From Mesorhizobium caraganae (GTDB lineage: Bacteria; Pseudomonadota; Alphaproteobacteria; Rhizobiales; Rhizobiaceae), in assembly GCF_016836705.1 (NCBI RefSeq), contig NZ_JAFCGY010000004.1, positions 124,001 to 188,000 on the forward strand: a DNA stretch of 64,000 bases. The letters run 5' to 3'. Position 1 is the first letter of the stretch. Each line of letters opens with the position of its first letter. A program made the translations under genes and the position numbers. The notes under the pieces were generated by a model. The model saw nothing but the letters and a program-made list of their open reading frames with translations. It was not told where the DNA came from and did not search any database. Positions 17,533-26,764 of the stretch are shown here, one piece after another.

Positions 17533-20525
17533 GCCCGCGCCGCATCGAGACCGGCGGCCGCATCGACCGGCTGCGCACCATCCGCTTCACATTTGACGGT
17601 ACCCCTTACACCGGCCATGCCGGCGACACGCTGGCCTCGGCCTTGCTTGCCAATGGCGTCACGCTGTTCGGCCGCTCGTTCAAATACCATCGTCCGCGCG
17701 GCCTGCTGTCGGCGGGCGTCGAGGAGCCGAACGCACTGGTGACGGTGCTGCGCGGCGAAGTGCGCGAGCCCAACATCGCCGCGACCATGGTCGAGATCTA
17801 TGACGGGCTGGTGGCTGTCAGCCAGAACCGCTTTCCCTCGCTCGCGTGGGACGTCAACGCCATCAACCAGCTCGGCGGCAAGCTCCTGTCCGCCGGCTTC
17901 TACTACAAGACCTTCATGGGGCCGGTCTTCGGTCCGCTGAAGGGCACCCGTTTCTGGATGTTCTGCGAGCATTTCATCCGCCGCGCCGCGGGTCTCGGCA
18001 AGGCCGGCATTGCCGCCGACACTTCGCGCTACGAGCGGATGAATGCGTTCTGCGACGTGCTGGTGGTCGGCTCCGGCCCGGCCGGCCTGTCGGCCGCAAA
18101 GACGGCTGCCGACCAGGGCGCGCGCGTCATCCTGGCCGAGCTCGATCCGCGTTTTGGCGGCTCGGCCAACTGGTCGGGCGAAACCATCGACGGCGCGCCG
18201 GCCGCCGACTGGGCAGCACGCACCGTCAGCCAACTCGAAGGCCACGACACGGTCCGCCTGCTGCCGCGCACCACGGTGTGGGGCTATTATGACGGCAACA
18301 CGCTGGCCGCGCTCGAGCGCGTCACCGATCACAAGGAAGTGCCTGGGAAGGGCGAACCGCGCCATCGCTACTGGGCCATCCGCGCCAAAACGGTGGTGCT
18401 GGCCACCGGCTCGTTTGAGCGGCCGCTGGTGTTTCCAGGCAATGACCGGCCGGGCGTCATGCTGGCGCATGCGGCCGAGCGCTATGCCAATGACTATGGC
18501 GTGCTGCCCGGCGACAGGATTGCGCTGTTCACCAACAATGACAGCGCCTATCGCTCGGCGCTGGCGCTGAAGAAGGCCGGCGCGGCCATTGTCGCCATCG
18601 TCGACGTGCGCCCCGAGCCTTCCTCTGAGATGCGCAGCCTGGCCACCGAGGCCGAAGCCGAAATCCTCTCCGGCCACGCCGTGGTCGCCACCGAGGGCGG
18701 CAAGGCGCTCTCCGGCCTCAAGGTGCAGCGCTTCGACATGAACTCCGGCTTGCTCAGCGGCGACGCCCGCAGCATCCACGCCGATTGCCTGCTGATGTCG
18801 GGCGGCTGGTCGCCGACCATCCATCTGGCCAGCCAGGCCGGCGCGAGGGCCGAATGGAACCCTGCCCGCCAGGCCTTCCTGCCACCGAAGCCGACGCAGC
18901 AGCGCTGGATCGGTGCGGGCGCTTTCAATGGCAGCTTTTCGACCGTCGAAGCCATCACTGAGGGCCGCGGCGCCGGCCTGTCCTCGGCAGGCGGCGCAAG
19001 CGCGCCGGCAGCCTTGCCCGATGTCGAAGCAGCCCCTGGGGATCCCAATCCGGCGCCGGTGTTCGAGATCAAGGCGAAAGGCAAAAGCTTTGTCGACTTC
19101 CAGCATGACGTCACCGCCGAAGACGTGCGGCTGGCGCATCGCGAAGGCTTTGTCTCGGTCGAGCATTTGAAGCGTTACACCACGCTCGGCATGGCGACCG
19201 ACCAGGGCAAGAACTCCAATGTGCCCGGTCTCGCCATCATGGCCGAGGCGTTGGGTAAACCGATCCCCGAAGTCGGCACGACACGCTTCCGCCCGCCCTA
19301 TTCGGCGGTGTCGATCGGCTCGCTCGCCGCCGAACGTTTCGGCGATCTGAAGCCCGAGCGGCTGACGCCGATGCATGACTGGCACCTCGCCAATGGCGCG
19401 ACCATGTATTCGGCCGGCCTCTGGTTCCGGCCGATGATCTACGGCCTTGCCGGCGAGACGATCGAGCAGGCCTATGTCCGCGAAGCCAAGGCGACGCGCG
19501 AGAGCGCCGGCATCGTCGATGTCTCGACGCTGGGCAAGATCGCCGTGCAGGGACCGGATGCGGCCGAATTCCTCGACCGCGTCTACACCAACATGTTTTC
19601 CACCCTCGCCGTCGGCAAGGCCCGCTACGGGCTGATGCTGCGCGAAGACGGGCTCGCCTTCGACGACGGAACCACATGGCGGCTCGGCGAACAGGATTTC
19701 CTGATGACCACCACCACGGCGAACGCCGGCAAGGTGATGCAGCATCTGGAATATTTCCTCGACGTCATCTGGCCGGAGCTGAAGGTGCACGTCACCTCGG
19801 TGACCGACGAATGGGCAGGCGCCGCGATCGGCGGACCGAAAGCGCGAGCCATCCTCGCCGCCTGCGTCACCGGCACTGCCGTCGACAACACAACCCTGCC
19901 CTTCATGGGCATTGTGCATGGACAGATTGCCGGCGTCCCGGTGATGATTTGCCGGCTGTCGTTCTCCGGCGAGATGGCCTTCGAGGTCTATTCCGGCGCT
20001 GGCTACGGCACACATGTCTGGGAAGCCTTGATCGAGGCCGGCAAGCCGTTCGGCCTGGTCACCTACGGGCTGGAGGCGCTGGGCACGATGCGCATTGAGA
20101 AGGGCCACGTCACCGGCGCCGAGATCGACGGCCGCACCACGGCGCGCGACCTGCATCTCGACTGGATGCTATCGAAGAAGAAGCCGTTCATCGGCTCGGC
20201 GATGATGGACCGCGAAGGCCTGATCGCGCCCGACCGGCTGCAGCTGGTCGGCCTGGTCTCGCTCGACAACCTGCCGCTTAACGGCGGCGCCCACATCGTG
20301 GCGGAGCTGGACGAGACCAATCCGCACGATTCGCTCGGCCACATCACCGCCTGCTGCTATTCGCCGGCACTCGGCAAGCATATCGCGCTGGCCCTGGTCG
20401 AGGGCGGCAAGGCGAGGCATGGGACCCGTGCGTTCGTCTCCGATCCGCTACGCAAACGTTTCGGGCCGGTCGAGATCGTCTCCAACCACTTCTACGACCC
20501 GGACGGGAGCCGCATGCATGGCTGA
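17529..20525 (+). CDS. soxA: sarcosine oxidase alpha subunit
   Basis: This is a 998-residue alpha subunit, the standard length. Domains in order: an N-terminal Fer2-like fold without the iron cysteines (FDGTPYTGHAGDTLASALLA, from about residue 22); an NAD-binding Rossmann domain with LVVGSGPAGLSAAKTAADQG near residue 175; and a C-terminal GcvT-type tetrahydrofolate-binding domain from about residue 610 (LSFSGEMAFEVYSG). The GcvT part accepts the iminium methyl group and makes 5,10-methylene-tetrahydrofolate. The gene starts with GTG, overlapping the soxD stop, and overlaps soxG by 8 bases. Confidence 0.93.
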   Translation: MSPRRIETGGRIDRLRTIRFTFDGTPYTGHAGDTLASALLANGVTLFGRSFKYHRPRGLLSAGVEEPNALVTVLRGEVREPNIAATMVEIYDGLVAVSQNRFPSLAWDVNAINQLGGKLLSAGFYYKTFMGPVFGPLKGTRFWMFCEHFIRRAAGLGKAGIAADTSRYERMNAFCDVLVVGSGPAGLSAAKTAADQGARVILAELDPRFGGSANWSGETIDGAPAADWAARTVSQLEGHDTVRLLPRTTVWGYYDGNTLAALERVTDHKEVPGKGEPRHRYWAIRAKTVVLATGSFERPLVFPGNDRPGVMLAHAAERYANDYGVLPGDRIALFTNNDSAYRSALALKKAGAAIVAIVDVRPEPSSEMRSLATEAEAEILSGHAVVATEGGKALSGLKVQRFDMNSGLLSGDARSIHADCLLMSGGWSPTIHLASQAGARAEWNPARQAFLPPKPTQQRWIGAGAFNGSFSTVEAITEGRGAGLSSAGGASAPAALPDVEAAPGDPNPAPVFEIKAKGKSFVDFQHDVTAEDVRLAHREGFVSVEHLKRYTTLGMATDQGKNSNVPGLAIMAEALGKPIPEVGTTRFRPPYSAVSIGSLAAERFGDLKPERLTPMHDWHLANGATMYSAGLWFRPMIYGLAGETIEQAYVREAKATRESAGIVDVSTLGKIAVQGPDAAEFLDRVYTNMFSTLAVGKARYGLMLREDGLAFDDGTTWRLGEQDFLMTTTTANAGKVMQHLEYFLDVIWPELKVHVTSVTDEWAGAAIGGPKARAILAACVTGTAVDNTTLPFMGIVHGQIAGVPVMICRLSFSGEMAFEVYSGAGYGTHVWEALIEAGKPFGLVTYGLEALGTMRIEKGHVTGAEIDGRTTARDLHLDWMLSKKKPFIGSAMMDREGLIAPDRLQLVGLVSLDNLPLNGGAHIVAELDETNPHDSLGHITACCYSPALGKHIALALVEGGKARHGTRAFVSDPLRKRFGPVEIVSNHFYDPDGSRMHG

Positions 20526-21120
20526 GCGCCAATCACCCGAACGCCTTTCGCCGCTCGAGCCGGTATTCCATCCGGGTTCGCACGGCAATTTCGAACATGG
20601 CGTCGATGTCATCCTGACCGAGACCCGGCCGGGCTCGATCCTGCAGCTTGCCGCATGGCCGGGCGCGGAGAAGCAGCTGATCGATGCGATCCGCAAGGTC
20701 ACCGGCCTCGCGCTGCCCGATGGCGCCGGCGGCGGCGTTGCCGGGGACGGCAAGGCCGTATTTGGCTTCGCGCCGGGAAAGTTCACGGTCGTTGACGAGG
20801 CCGAGGGCCTGGCATCGGCCTTTTCCAAGGCCGTCACCCCGGCCATCGGCACCGTCACCGACCTGTCGCATGGCCGCACCGCCATCCGCATCGCCGGGCC
20901 GAAGGCCGAATGGGTGCTGGCGAAATTCTTCGCCATTGACTTCGCTTTGCCCGCCTTCCCCATCGGCGCCGGCCGCTCGACCACGCATCACGATATCTTC
21001 GCCCAGATCCAGCGCACCGGCGCCGACCAGTTCGACATCTATGTCTTCCGCTCCTTCGCCCGCTCGTTCTGGAAGGCGCTCTGCCATGCGAGCGAGGAAG
21101 TCGGCTACGAGGTCCAGTAG
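20518..21120 (+). CDS. soxG: sarcosine oxidase gamma subunit
   Basis: This is a 200-residue gamma subunit from the ATG at 20518. It shows the conserved centre VTDLSHGRTAIRIAGPKAEW and the C-terminal DQFDIYVFRSFARSFW typical of SoxG, whose fold resembles the GcvT N-terminal part. It overlaps the soxA stop by 8 bases. The codons upstream in the same frame lie inside soxA and are not used. It is the last gene of the operon, 175 bases before the MFS gene. Confidence 0.92.
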   Translation: MAERQSPERLSPLEPVFHPGSHGNFEHGVDVILTETRPGSILQLAAWPGAEKQLIDAIRKVTGLALPDGAGGGVAGDGKAVFGFAPGKFTVVDEAEGLASAFSKAVTPAIGTVTDLSHGRTAIRIAGPKAEWVLAKFFAIDFALPAFPIGAGRSTTHHDIFAQIQRTGADQFDIYVFRSFARSFWKALCHASEEVGYEVQ

Positions 21121-21294
21121 GGGCGCGGCAAAAAGGCTCCGTCATCCGGCCTCTGGCCTCAAGGCCGGCCGGTTCTGCCGCTAGAGAATCCTGCCGTGGA
21201 AGCCCATGGTGGGAAAGGTGGCCGCCCAACCGGTCCAAGGGGTTAAAAGAATCCCGTCTCAGAGTCGGCATCGTCGTTTGGTTCGAACATCCCC

Positions 21295-22737
21295 ATGACC
21301 GCAGAACTATCCGCCGGTGCCACGGATCGCGCCGATGTGTCGGCCAGAGCCTTGCTCCTGCTGCCGCTGACGGTCGCCTGCGGCGTGTTCATTACCAGCC
21401 TCGACCAGAATGTCGTGGTCACCGCGCTGCCCGGCATCAGCGAAAGCCTCGGCCGCCCGCCCAGCCAGCTCGGCCTGCTGATCACCGTCTATGTCGCCAG
21501 CCTGATCATCTCGATGCCGCTCGGCGGCTGGGCCGCCGACCGCTTCGGCCTGCGCAATGTCTACTGCTTTGCCTTGCTGGTGTTCGCTGCGTCATCGGCG
21601 CTCTGCGGGCTGTCCAACGACATCTGGACGCTGGTCGGCGCCCGCGCCCTGCAAGGGTTTGGCGGTGCCTTGATGGGCACGCTCGGCCAGGTCGTCATCC
21701 TGTCGACCTTCCCGCGCAGCCGTACGCTGAAGATCAACATGTACATTTCGCTCGCCGGCCAGTCCGGACCATTGGTCGGCCCGCTCGTCGGCGGCGCGCT
21801 GACCACCTACATCTCCTGGCGCTGGATCTTCTTCATCAACGTGCCGTTCGCGCTGGCGGCAGCCATCCTTGCCGCCTCGCTGTTTCCGACGGTCACCAAA
21901 CCGGTGCGCACGCCGTTTGATTTTCCAGGCTTCCTGCTGGTCGGCAGCGGCATGGTGCTGCTGGTCTTCGGCATGGACTCACTTGCCGCGAAAGATGCAT
22001 CCGGCAGCATGATCGCGGCCGAGCTGGCGCTGGCGATCGTCATCCTGACGCTTGCCTCCTTCTACTGCCTGCGTGCCCGCAACCCCTTGCTTGACCTGAA
22101 GCTCCTGCGCATCCGCACCTTCCGCATCTCCTTCCTCACCGGCGGCGGGCTGGACACGATCGGTTTGAGCTCAGTCGTCTTCCTGCTGCCGCTGATGTTC
22201 CAGCTCGGCTTCGGCATGACCGCGGTGCAGGCGGGATCGCTGACCTTCGTTGCCGCAATCGGATCGCTGATCATGCGTGTCTTCATGCCGCGCCTGCTCA
22301 ACCGCTTCGGCTTTCGCCGCGTGCTGGTCGTCAACACGCCGATCGTTGCCGCCATGGTTGCCGGCTTTGCCTTGATAGAGGCCACCACACCGGTCTGGAT
22401 CGTGCTTGCCTATATCTTTGCCTTCGGTGTCCTGCGCTCGGCGCAGTGGGCGTCGACCGGCAATCTCGCCTATTCCGACATCGCCCCCGACCAACTCGCC
22501 CGCTTCAGCGCGCTCTACTACATTCTGTGGCAGCTGGCGGTGGCGATCAGCGTCGGCCTGGCGGCGGCGCTGCTGTCCTTCCTGGCCGGCGGCGGGCCGG
22601 CCGTGACCAACGATTTCCGCATCCTGTTCGTGGTCGAGGGCGTCATCACGCTATGCGCGCTGATCGCCTATCTCAAGCTGACGCCGCAGGACGGCGCCCA
22701 TGTCAGTGGTCACCACGCGCAGATGACCGTGGAATAG
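21295..22737 (+). CDS. MFS transporter, DHA2 (EmrB-type) drug exporter
   Basis: This is a 480-residue protein with about 14 hydrophobic helices, as in the DHA2 branch of the major facilitator superfamily. Motif A-like loop GGWAADRFGLRNVY, motif C-like LAGQSGPLVGPLVGGALT in helix 5 (antiporter motif) and SLDQNVVVTALPGIS in helix 1 (motif D1) are present. Proton-coupled export of hydrophobic drugs or metabolites is the family role. It lies after soxG with 175 bases between and converges on the nitroreductase gene with a 22-base gap, so it is likely an independent unit. Confidence 0.85.
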   Translation: MTAELSAGATDRADVSARALLLLPLTVACGVFITSLDQNVVVTALPGISESLGRPPSQLGLLITVYVASLIISMPLGGWAADRFGLRNVYCFALLVFAASSALCGLSNDIWTLVGARALQGFGGALMGTLGQVVILSTFPRSRTLKINMYISLAGQSGPLVGPLVGGALTTYISWRWIFFINVPFALAAAILAASLFPTVTKPVRTPFDFPGFLLVGSGMVLLVFGMDSLAAKDASGSMIAAELALAIVILTLASFYCLRARNPLLDLKLLRIRTFRISFLTGGGLDTIGLSSVVFLLPLMFQLGFGMTAVQAGSLTFVAAIGSLIMRVFMPRLLNRFGFRRVLVVNTPIVAAMVAGFALIEATTPVWIVLAYIFAFGVLRSAQWASTGNLAYSDIAPDQLARFSALYYILWQLAVAISVGLAAALLSFLAGGGPAVTNDFRILFVVEGVITLCALIAYLKLTPQDGAHVSGHHAQMTVE

Positions 22738-22759
22738 AACCGGCGAGCTAAGGCCCGCC

Positions 22760-23464
22760 CTATTCGCTGAACGTCACCCACTCTTCCAGCGGCACGCGGT
22801 CGGTGCGGAAGTCGTTTTCGGGCTTGGACGTGTCCTCATGGCCGAGCGCCATGCCGCAGACGACGATCTCCTCGTCGGGAATGTTGAGCACCGGCCGGAT
22901 CTGCCGGTGATAGGGCGCGAAGGCTGCCTGCGGGCAGGTGTGCAGCCCCCTGCCCCGCGCCGCCACCATGATGTTCTGCAGGAACATCCCATAATCGATC
23001 CACGAACCCTGGTTCAGCCGCCGGTCGATGGTGAAGATCATGCCCACCGGCGCATCGAAGAAGACGAAGTTGCGGTCGTGCTGGGCGCGCATCTTGTCGA
23101 CCTCGCGGCGACCGATGCCAAGCGCCCCGTAGAGCCCGAAGCCGTTGGCGCGCCGACGGGTGAGATAGGGTTCGAAGAACTGGGTGGGATAATAGCGATA
23201 CTCGTCCCAATCGGCCTTTTCGGCGCGGATACCGGAGTTGAGGATGGCATCTGATATCTGCTGCTTGATCTCGCCCTTGACCACATAGACCCGCCAGGGC
23301 TGCATGTTGGTGCCGGAAGGCGCGCGCGCGGCAACGGAGAGAATGGCGCGGATCGTCTCGTCATCGACCATGTCGGGCAGAAAGGCGCGCACCGAACGGC
23401 GCGACAGAATCGCCTCGTCGACAACAGCCGCGTCCTGCGCGATTTGGGCGTTTTTTTCCAGCAT
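22760..23464 (-). CDS. nitroreductase-family flavoprotein
   Basis: This encodes 234 residues from the ATG at 23464. The N-terminal SRRSVRAFLPD is the FMN-binding start of nitroreductases, followed by AARAPSGTNMQPWRVYVV and the C-terminal PLEEWV. Members reduce nitro groups, quinones or enones with NAD(P)H and FMN in the cytoplasm. The frame is open further upstream, but the added residues are not conserved in character. It converges with the MFS gene and is divergent from the XRE-cupin regulator, so regulation by that protein is possible though not shown. Confidence 0.85.
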   Translation of the reverse strand: MLEKNAQIAQDAAVVDEAILSRRSVRAFLPDMVDDETIRAILSVAARAPSGTNMQPWRVYVVKGEIKQQISDAILNSGIRAEKADWDEYRYYPTQFFEPYLTRRRANGFGLYGALGIGRREVDKMRAQHDRNFVFFDAPVGMIFTIDRRLNQGSWIDYGMFLQNIMVAARGRGLHTCPQAAFAPYHRQIRPVLNIPDEEIVVCGMALGHEDTSKPENDFRTDRVPLEEWVTFSE

Positions 23465-23664
23465 GGGCCGTTCCTTTGCGCATACCCGGAAAGCCGAAAC
23501 GGCTTTCAGGGAAGACCTTGCGCAGATTCCAAACCTTGGTCGCCGACCCGGCGCCCCCCACATCAGCCGTTCGTGGCCGAGCCTTTGCATGAACCGTCAA
23601 AATCGCGCAAGCAAATCTTGTGGCCTCATGAAAATCCCCTTGATTTTTTCACGGGCGTGGGCTC

Positions 23665-23692
23665 TCATGAAATTCACTCCGGAATTTTCATA
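23665..23692 (+). promoter_or_regulatory. inverted repeat directly upstream of the XRE-cupin gene
   Basis: ATGAAATTC, five bases, then GGAATTTTCAT form an imperfect palindrome that ends three bases before the GTG start of the regulator. A further ATGAAAATCC half-site lies about 40 bases upstream, at 23628-23637. The region is AT-rich against a GC-rich background. Its position suggests an autoregulatory operator that could also act on the divergent nitroreductase promoter. Confidence 0.4.
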
Positions 23693-23694
23693 AA

Positions 23695-24291
23695 GTGAGC
23701 GTTTTGTCCCCAGCCATCGCCAAAACATTGCAGGGACCTGACGAACGCCTGCTGGCGAGCGATATCCGTGCGCTGCGCAAGGCGCGTGGGCTGACGCTGG
23801 CCGAGATCGCGCTGAAGCTCGGCCGCTCCGTCGGCTGGGTCAGCCAGGTCGAGCGCGGCCTGTCGATCCCTTCGCTCGGCGACCTCAGAGCCTTCGCCGA
23901 CCTGTTCGGCGTGCCGCTCAGCCTGTTCTTCAGCCACGACGTGCCGATCGAGAAGGAGCGCGGCGTCGTCGTGCGCGCCGGCAGCCGGCGCACGCTTGGC
24001 ACAAGCGAATCCGGCCTGGTGGAGGAGCTTCTATCGCCCGATCTCGGCGGTAGTTTCGAGATGGTGCGCTCGATCTTCGCGCCAGGCGCGGAGATGAAGA
24101 CCGAGCAACTGCGGCCGACCGAGGAAGCCGGCTATATCGCTTCGGGTATTTTCGAGATCGAGATCGCGGGCGTCTGGCATCGTCTAGTCGAAGGCGATTC
24201 CTTCCGCTTCGAGCGCAAGCCGTACCGCTGGCGCAATCCCGGCACCGAGCCGGCCGTGGTTATCTGGGTGGTTTCCCCGCCCGTATATTGA
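23695..24291 (+). CDS. XRE-family transcriptional regulator with C-terminal cupin
   Basis: This is a 198-residue regulator. Residues about 20-75 are a Cro/CI helix-turn-helix (DIRALRKARGLTLAEIALKL, then VGWVSQVERGLSIPS), and residues about 105-195 form a cupin_2 sensor domain (TEEAGYIASGIFEIEIAG, VEGDSFRFERKPYRWRNPG). Such XRE-cupin proteins commonly regulate adjacent amino acid or amine catabolic genes after binding the substrate. The start is GTG at 23695, right behind an AT-rich palindrome. The catabolic operon begins 19 bases after its stop, so it is probably co-transcribed and regulates that operon. Confidence 0.85.
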   Translation: MSVLSPAIAKTLQGPDERLLASDIRALRKARGLTLAEIALKLGRSVGWVSQVERGLSIPSLGDLRAFADLFGVPLSLFFSHDVPIEKERGVVVRAGSRRTLGTSESGLVEELLSPDLGGSFEMVRSIFAPGAEMKTEQLRPTEEAGYIASGIFEIEIAGVWHRLVEGDSFRFERKPYRWRNPGTEPAVVIWVVSPPVY

Positions 24292-24310
24292 ATTGAACTG
24301 GGAGAAGAAC

Positions 24311-26764
24311 ATGGCCGGTTTGCCGACCACGGCACGCGTGGTGATCATCGGAGGTGGTGTCGTCGGCACCTCCTCGCTCTATCACCTGTGCAAGGCCGGC
24401 CGGACCGACTGCGTGCTGCTCGAAAAGAACGAGCTGACATCGGGCTCGACCTGGCACGCCGCCGGCAATGTGCCGACCTTCTCGTCGTCATGGTCGCTGA
24501 TGAACATGCAGCGTTATTCGACCGAGCTCTATCGCGGCCTCGCCGAAGCGGTCGACTATCCAATGAACTATCACGTCACCGGCTCGCTTCGCCTCGCCCA
24601 TACAAGGGAGCGCATGCAGGAATTCCAGCGCGCCAAGGGCATGGGCCGCTACCAGGGCATGGACATCGACATTGTCGGCCCCGACGAGATCAAGCGCCGC
24701 TATCCCTTCATCGAGACGCATGATCTCAAAGGCGCGCTCTACGACCCGAGCGATGGCGACATCGACCCGGCGCAACTGACGCAGGCGCTGGCCAAGGGCG
24801 CGCGCGACATGGGTGCGAAAATCATCCGCTTCTGCCCGGTGTCAGGTGTGCGCCGCGAGAATGACGAATGGGTGGTCGAGACACCGCAAGGCGAGATCCG
24901 CTGCGAGATCGTCGTCAACGCTGCCGGCTACCGTGCCGCCGAAGTCGGCAAAATGTTTGGCCGCGACGTGCCGATGATGGTGATGAGCCATCAGTATATA
25001 TTGTTCGAGGAAATCCCCGAACTCATGGCCTGGTCGAAGGAACAGGGCAAGAAACTGCCGCTGCTGCGCGATGTCGACACCTCCTACTATCTGCGCCAGG
25101 AAAAGAACGGCATGAATCTCGGCCCCTATGAGCGCAATTGCCGCGCGCACTGGGCGACCCACAACGATCCGATGCCGGAGGATTTTTCCTTCCAGCTGTT
25201 CCCCGACGATCTCGACCGTCTCGAGCATTATCTGGCCGATGCCATCGCCCGCGTGCCGATCCTCGGCACTGCCGGCCTCTCCAAGGTCATCAACGGACCG
25301 ATCCCCTATGCGCCGGACGGCAACCCGCTGATCGGTCCGATGCCCGGCGTCCCCAACGCCTTCGAGGCTTGCGTCTTCACCTTCGGCATCGCGCAAGGCG
25401 GCGGCGCCGGCAAGGTGCTGGCCGAATGGGTGACGCAGGGCCAGACCGAATGGGACATGTGGTCCTGCGATCCACGCCGTTTTACCAGCTTTGCCGCCGC
25501 GCCCGACTATAGCGTCGCCAAGGGCATGGAGATCTATGGCAACGAATACGCCATCCAGTTCCCGCGCCATGCCTGGCCCGCGGCGCGTGACCGCAAGCTG
25601 TCGCCGATCCACGATCGCATCAAGGCGCTCGGCGCTCAGTTCGACGCCTATAATGGTTGGGAGCGCGCCACCTGGTACGCGAAGGACAGCGACGACACGT
25701 CGGAAGAAGCGACACTGACCTTCCGCCGCGAAGGGCCGTGGCACCACCGCGTGCGCGAAGAATGCCTGGCGGTGCGCGACGCCGCCGGCATTCTGGACCT
25801 GCCCGGCTTCTCGCGCTTCAACCTCGAAGGCCCTGGCGCAGCCGAATGGCTGGCGCTGCAGGTCACCGGCTTGGTGCCCAAGCCCGGCCGCATCGGCCTC
25901 GTCTATTTCGCTGACGACAAGGGCCGCATCGTCACCGAGATGTCGGTGGTGCGCCATGGCGAAGAGCAGATGACGCTGATCACCGCGGCGGTAGCGCAGT
26001 GGCACGATTTCGAATGGCTGAAGTCGCGCAAGCCGAGGGACGCGGCTTTCACCCTCACCGACAGGACCGAAGACTATTCGACGCAAATCCTCGCCGGTCC
26101 CAACGCGCGCAAGATCCTGGCCGAGGTCTGCGACGCGGATCTCTCGCTGCCCTGGCTGACGCATCAGGAAACCACGATCGCCGGCCGTTGGGCGAAGCTG
26201 GTGCGCGTGTCCTTCGCCGGCGAACTCGGCTGGGAAATTCATACCAAGGTGGAAGACACCGCCGCCATCTTCGATGCCGTCTGGGCGGCGGGACAAAAAC
26301 ACGGACTGAAGCCGTTCGGCATGTATGCGCTGGACTCGCTGCGTCTCGAAAAAGGCTACCGCACCTGGAAGGGCGACCTCTCGACTGACTACACGATCCT
26401 GCAGGGCGGGCTCGAACGCTTCGTCAAATGGGACAAGCCGGACTTCCGCGGCAAGGCCGCACTGCTGAACGAAAAGCAGCAAGGCGTGAAGAAGCGCTTC
26501 GTCACGCTGGTCGTCGAAAACCCCGGTGAGTGCGATGCGCCCTCCGTTTCGACACTGTGGCATGACGGCAAGATCGTCGGCGAGACGACGTCGGGCGGTT
26601 GGGGTCATCGCATCGACAAATCCATCGCCCTCGGCATGCTGCGCGCCGACCTGGCTGAACCCGATACCGCCATCGAGATCGAAATCTTCGGCGACCGCTT
26701 CAAGGCGGTCGTGCAGAAGGACGAGCCGCTGTGGGATCCGAAGAACGAGAGGCTGCGGGCGTGA
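24311..26764 (+). CDS. FAD/GcvT fusion oxidoreductase, dimethylglycine/sarcosine dehydrogenase-like (paralog 2)
   Basis: This is an 817-residue protein from the ATG at 24311, which has GGGAG six bases before it. The N-terminal DAO domain opens with VVIIGGGVVGTSSLYHLCK, and His49 in SGSTWHAAGN corresponds to the covalent-FAD histidine of dimethylglycine dehydrogenase. From about residue 430 a GcvT domain follows (FAGELGWEIHTK), ending in the aminomethyltransferase barrel. This architecture demethylates N-methyl amines and transfers the C1 unit to tetrahydrofolate. It is the first enzyme gene after the XRE-cupin regulator, and its stop overlaps the next start (GTGA). The exact N-methyl substrate is not determinable. 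Confidence 0.87.
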   Translation: MAGLPTTARVVIIGGGVVGTSSLYHLCKAGRTDCVLLEKNELTSGSTWHAAGNVPTFSSSWSLMNMQRYSTELYRGLAEAVDYPMNYHVTGSLRLAHTRERMQEFQRAKGMGRYQGMDIDIVGPDEIKRRYPFIETHDLKGALYDPSDGDIDPAQLTQALAKGARDMGAKIIRFCPVSGVRRENDEWVVETPQGEIRCEIVVNAAGYRAAEVGKMFGRDVPMMVMSHQYILFEEIPELMAWSKEQGKKLPLLRDVDTSYYLRQEKNGMNLGPYERNCRAHWATHNDPMPEDFSFQLFPDDLDRLEHYLADAIARVPILGTAGLSKVINGPIPYAPDGNPLIGPMPGVPNAFEACVFTFGIAQGGGAGKVLAEWVTQGQTEWDMWSCDPRRFTSFAAAPDYSVAKGMEIYGNEYAIQFPRHAWPAARDRKLSPIHDRIKALGAQFDAYNGWERATWYAKDSDDTSEEATLTFRREGPWHHRVREECLAVRDAAGILDLPGFSRFNLEGPGAAEWLALQVTGLVPKPGRIGLVYFADDKGRIVTEMSVVRHGEEQMTLITAAVAQWHDFEWLKSRKPRDAAFTLTDRTEDYSTQILAGPNARKILAEVCDADLSLPWLTHQETTIAGRWAKLVRVSFAGELGWEIHTKVEDTAAIFDAVWAAGQKHGLKPFGMYALDSLRLEKGYRTWKGDLSTDYTILQGGLERFVKWDKPDFRGKAALLNEKQQGVKKRFVTLVVENPGECDAPSVSTLWHDGKIVGETTSGGWGHRIDKSIALGMLRADLAEPDTAIEIEIFGDRFKAVVQKDEPLWDPKNERLRA

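Noticed and set aside
17358..20156. Open frame of 932 codons antisense to soxA
   Set aside because: Long antisense frames are expected in this GC-rich coding sequence; soxA and its neighbours have clear motifs and order.
24842..26608. Open frame of 588 codons antisense to the second dimethylglycine-dehydrogenase-like gene
   Set aside because: Shadow of a well-supported gene; no start signal and no domain-like sequence.
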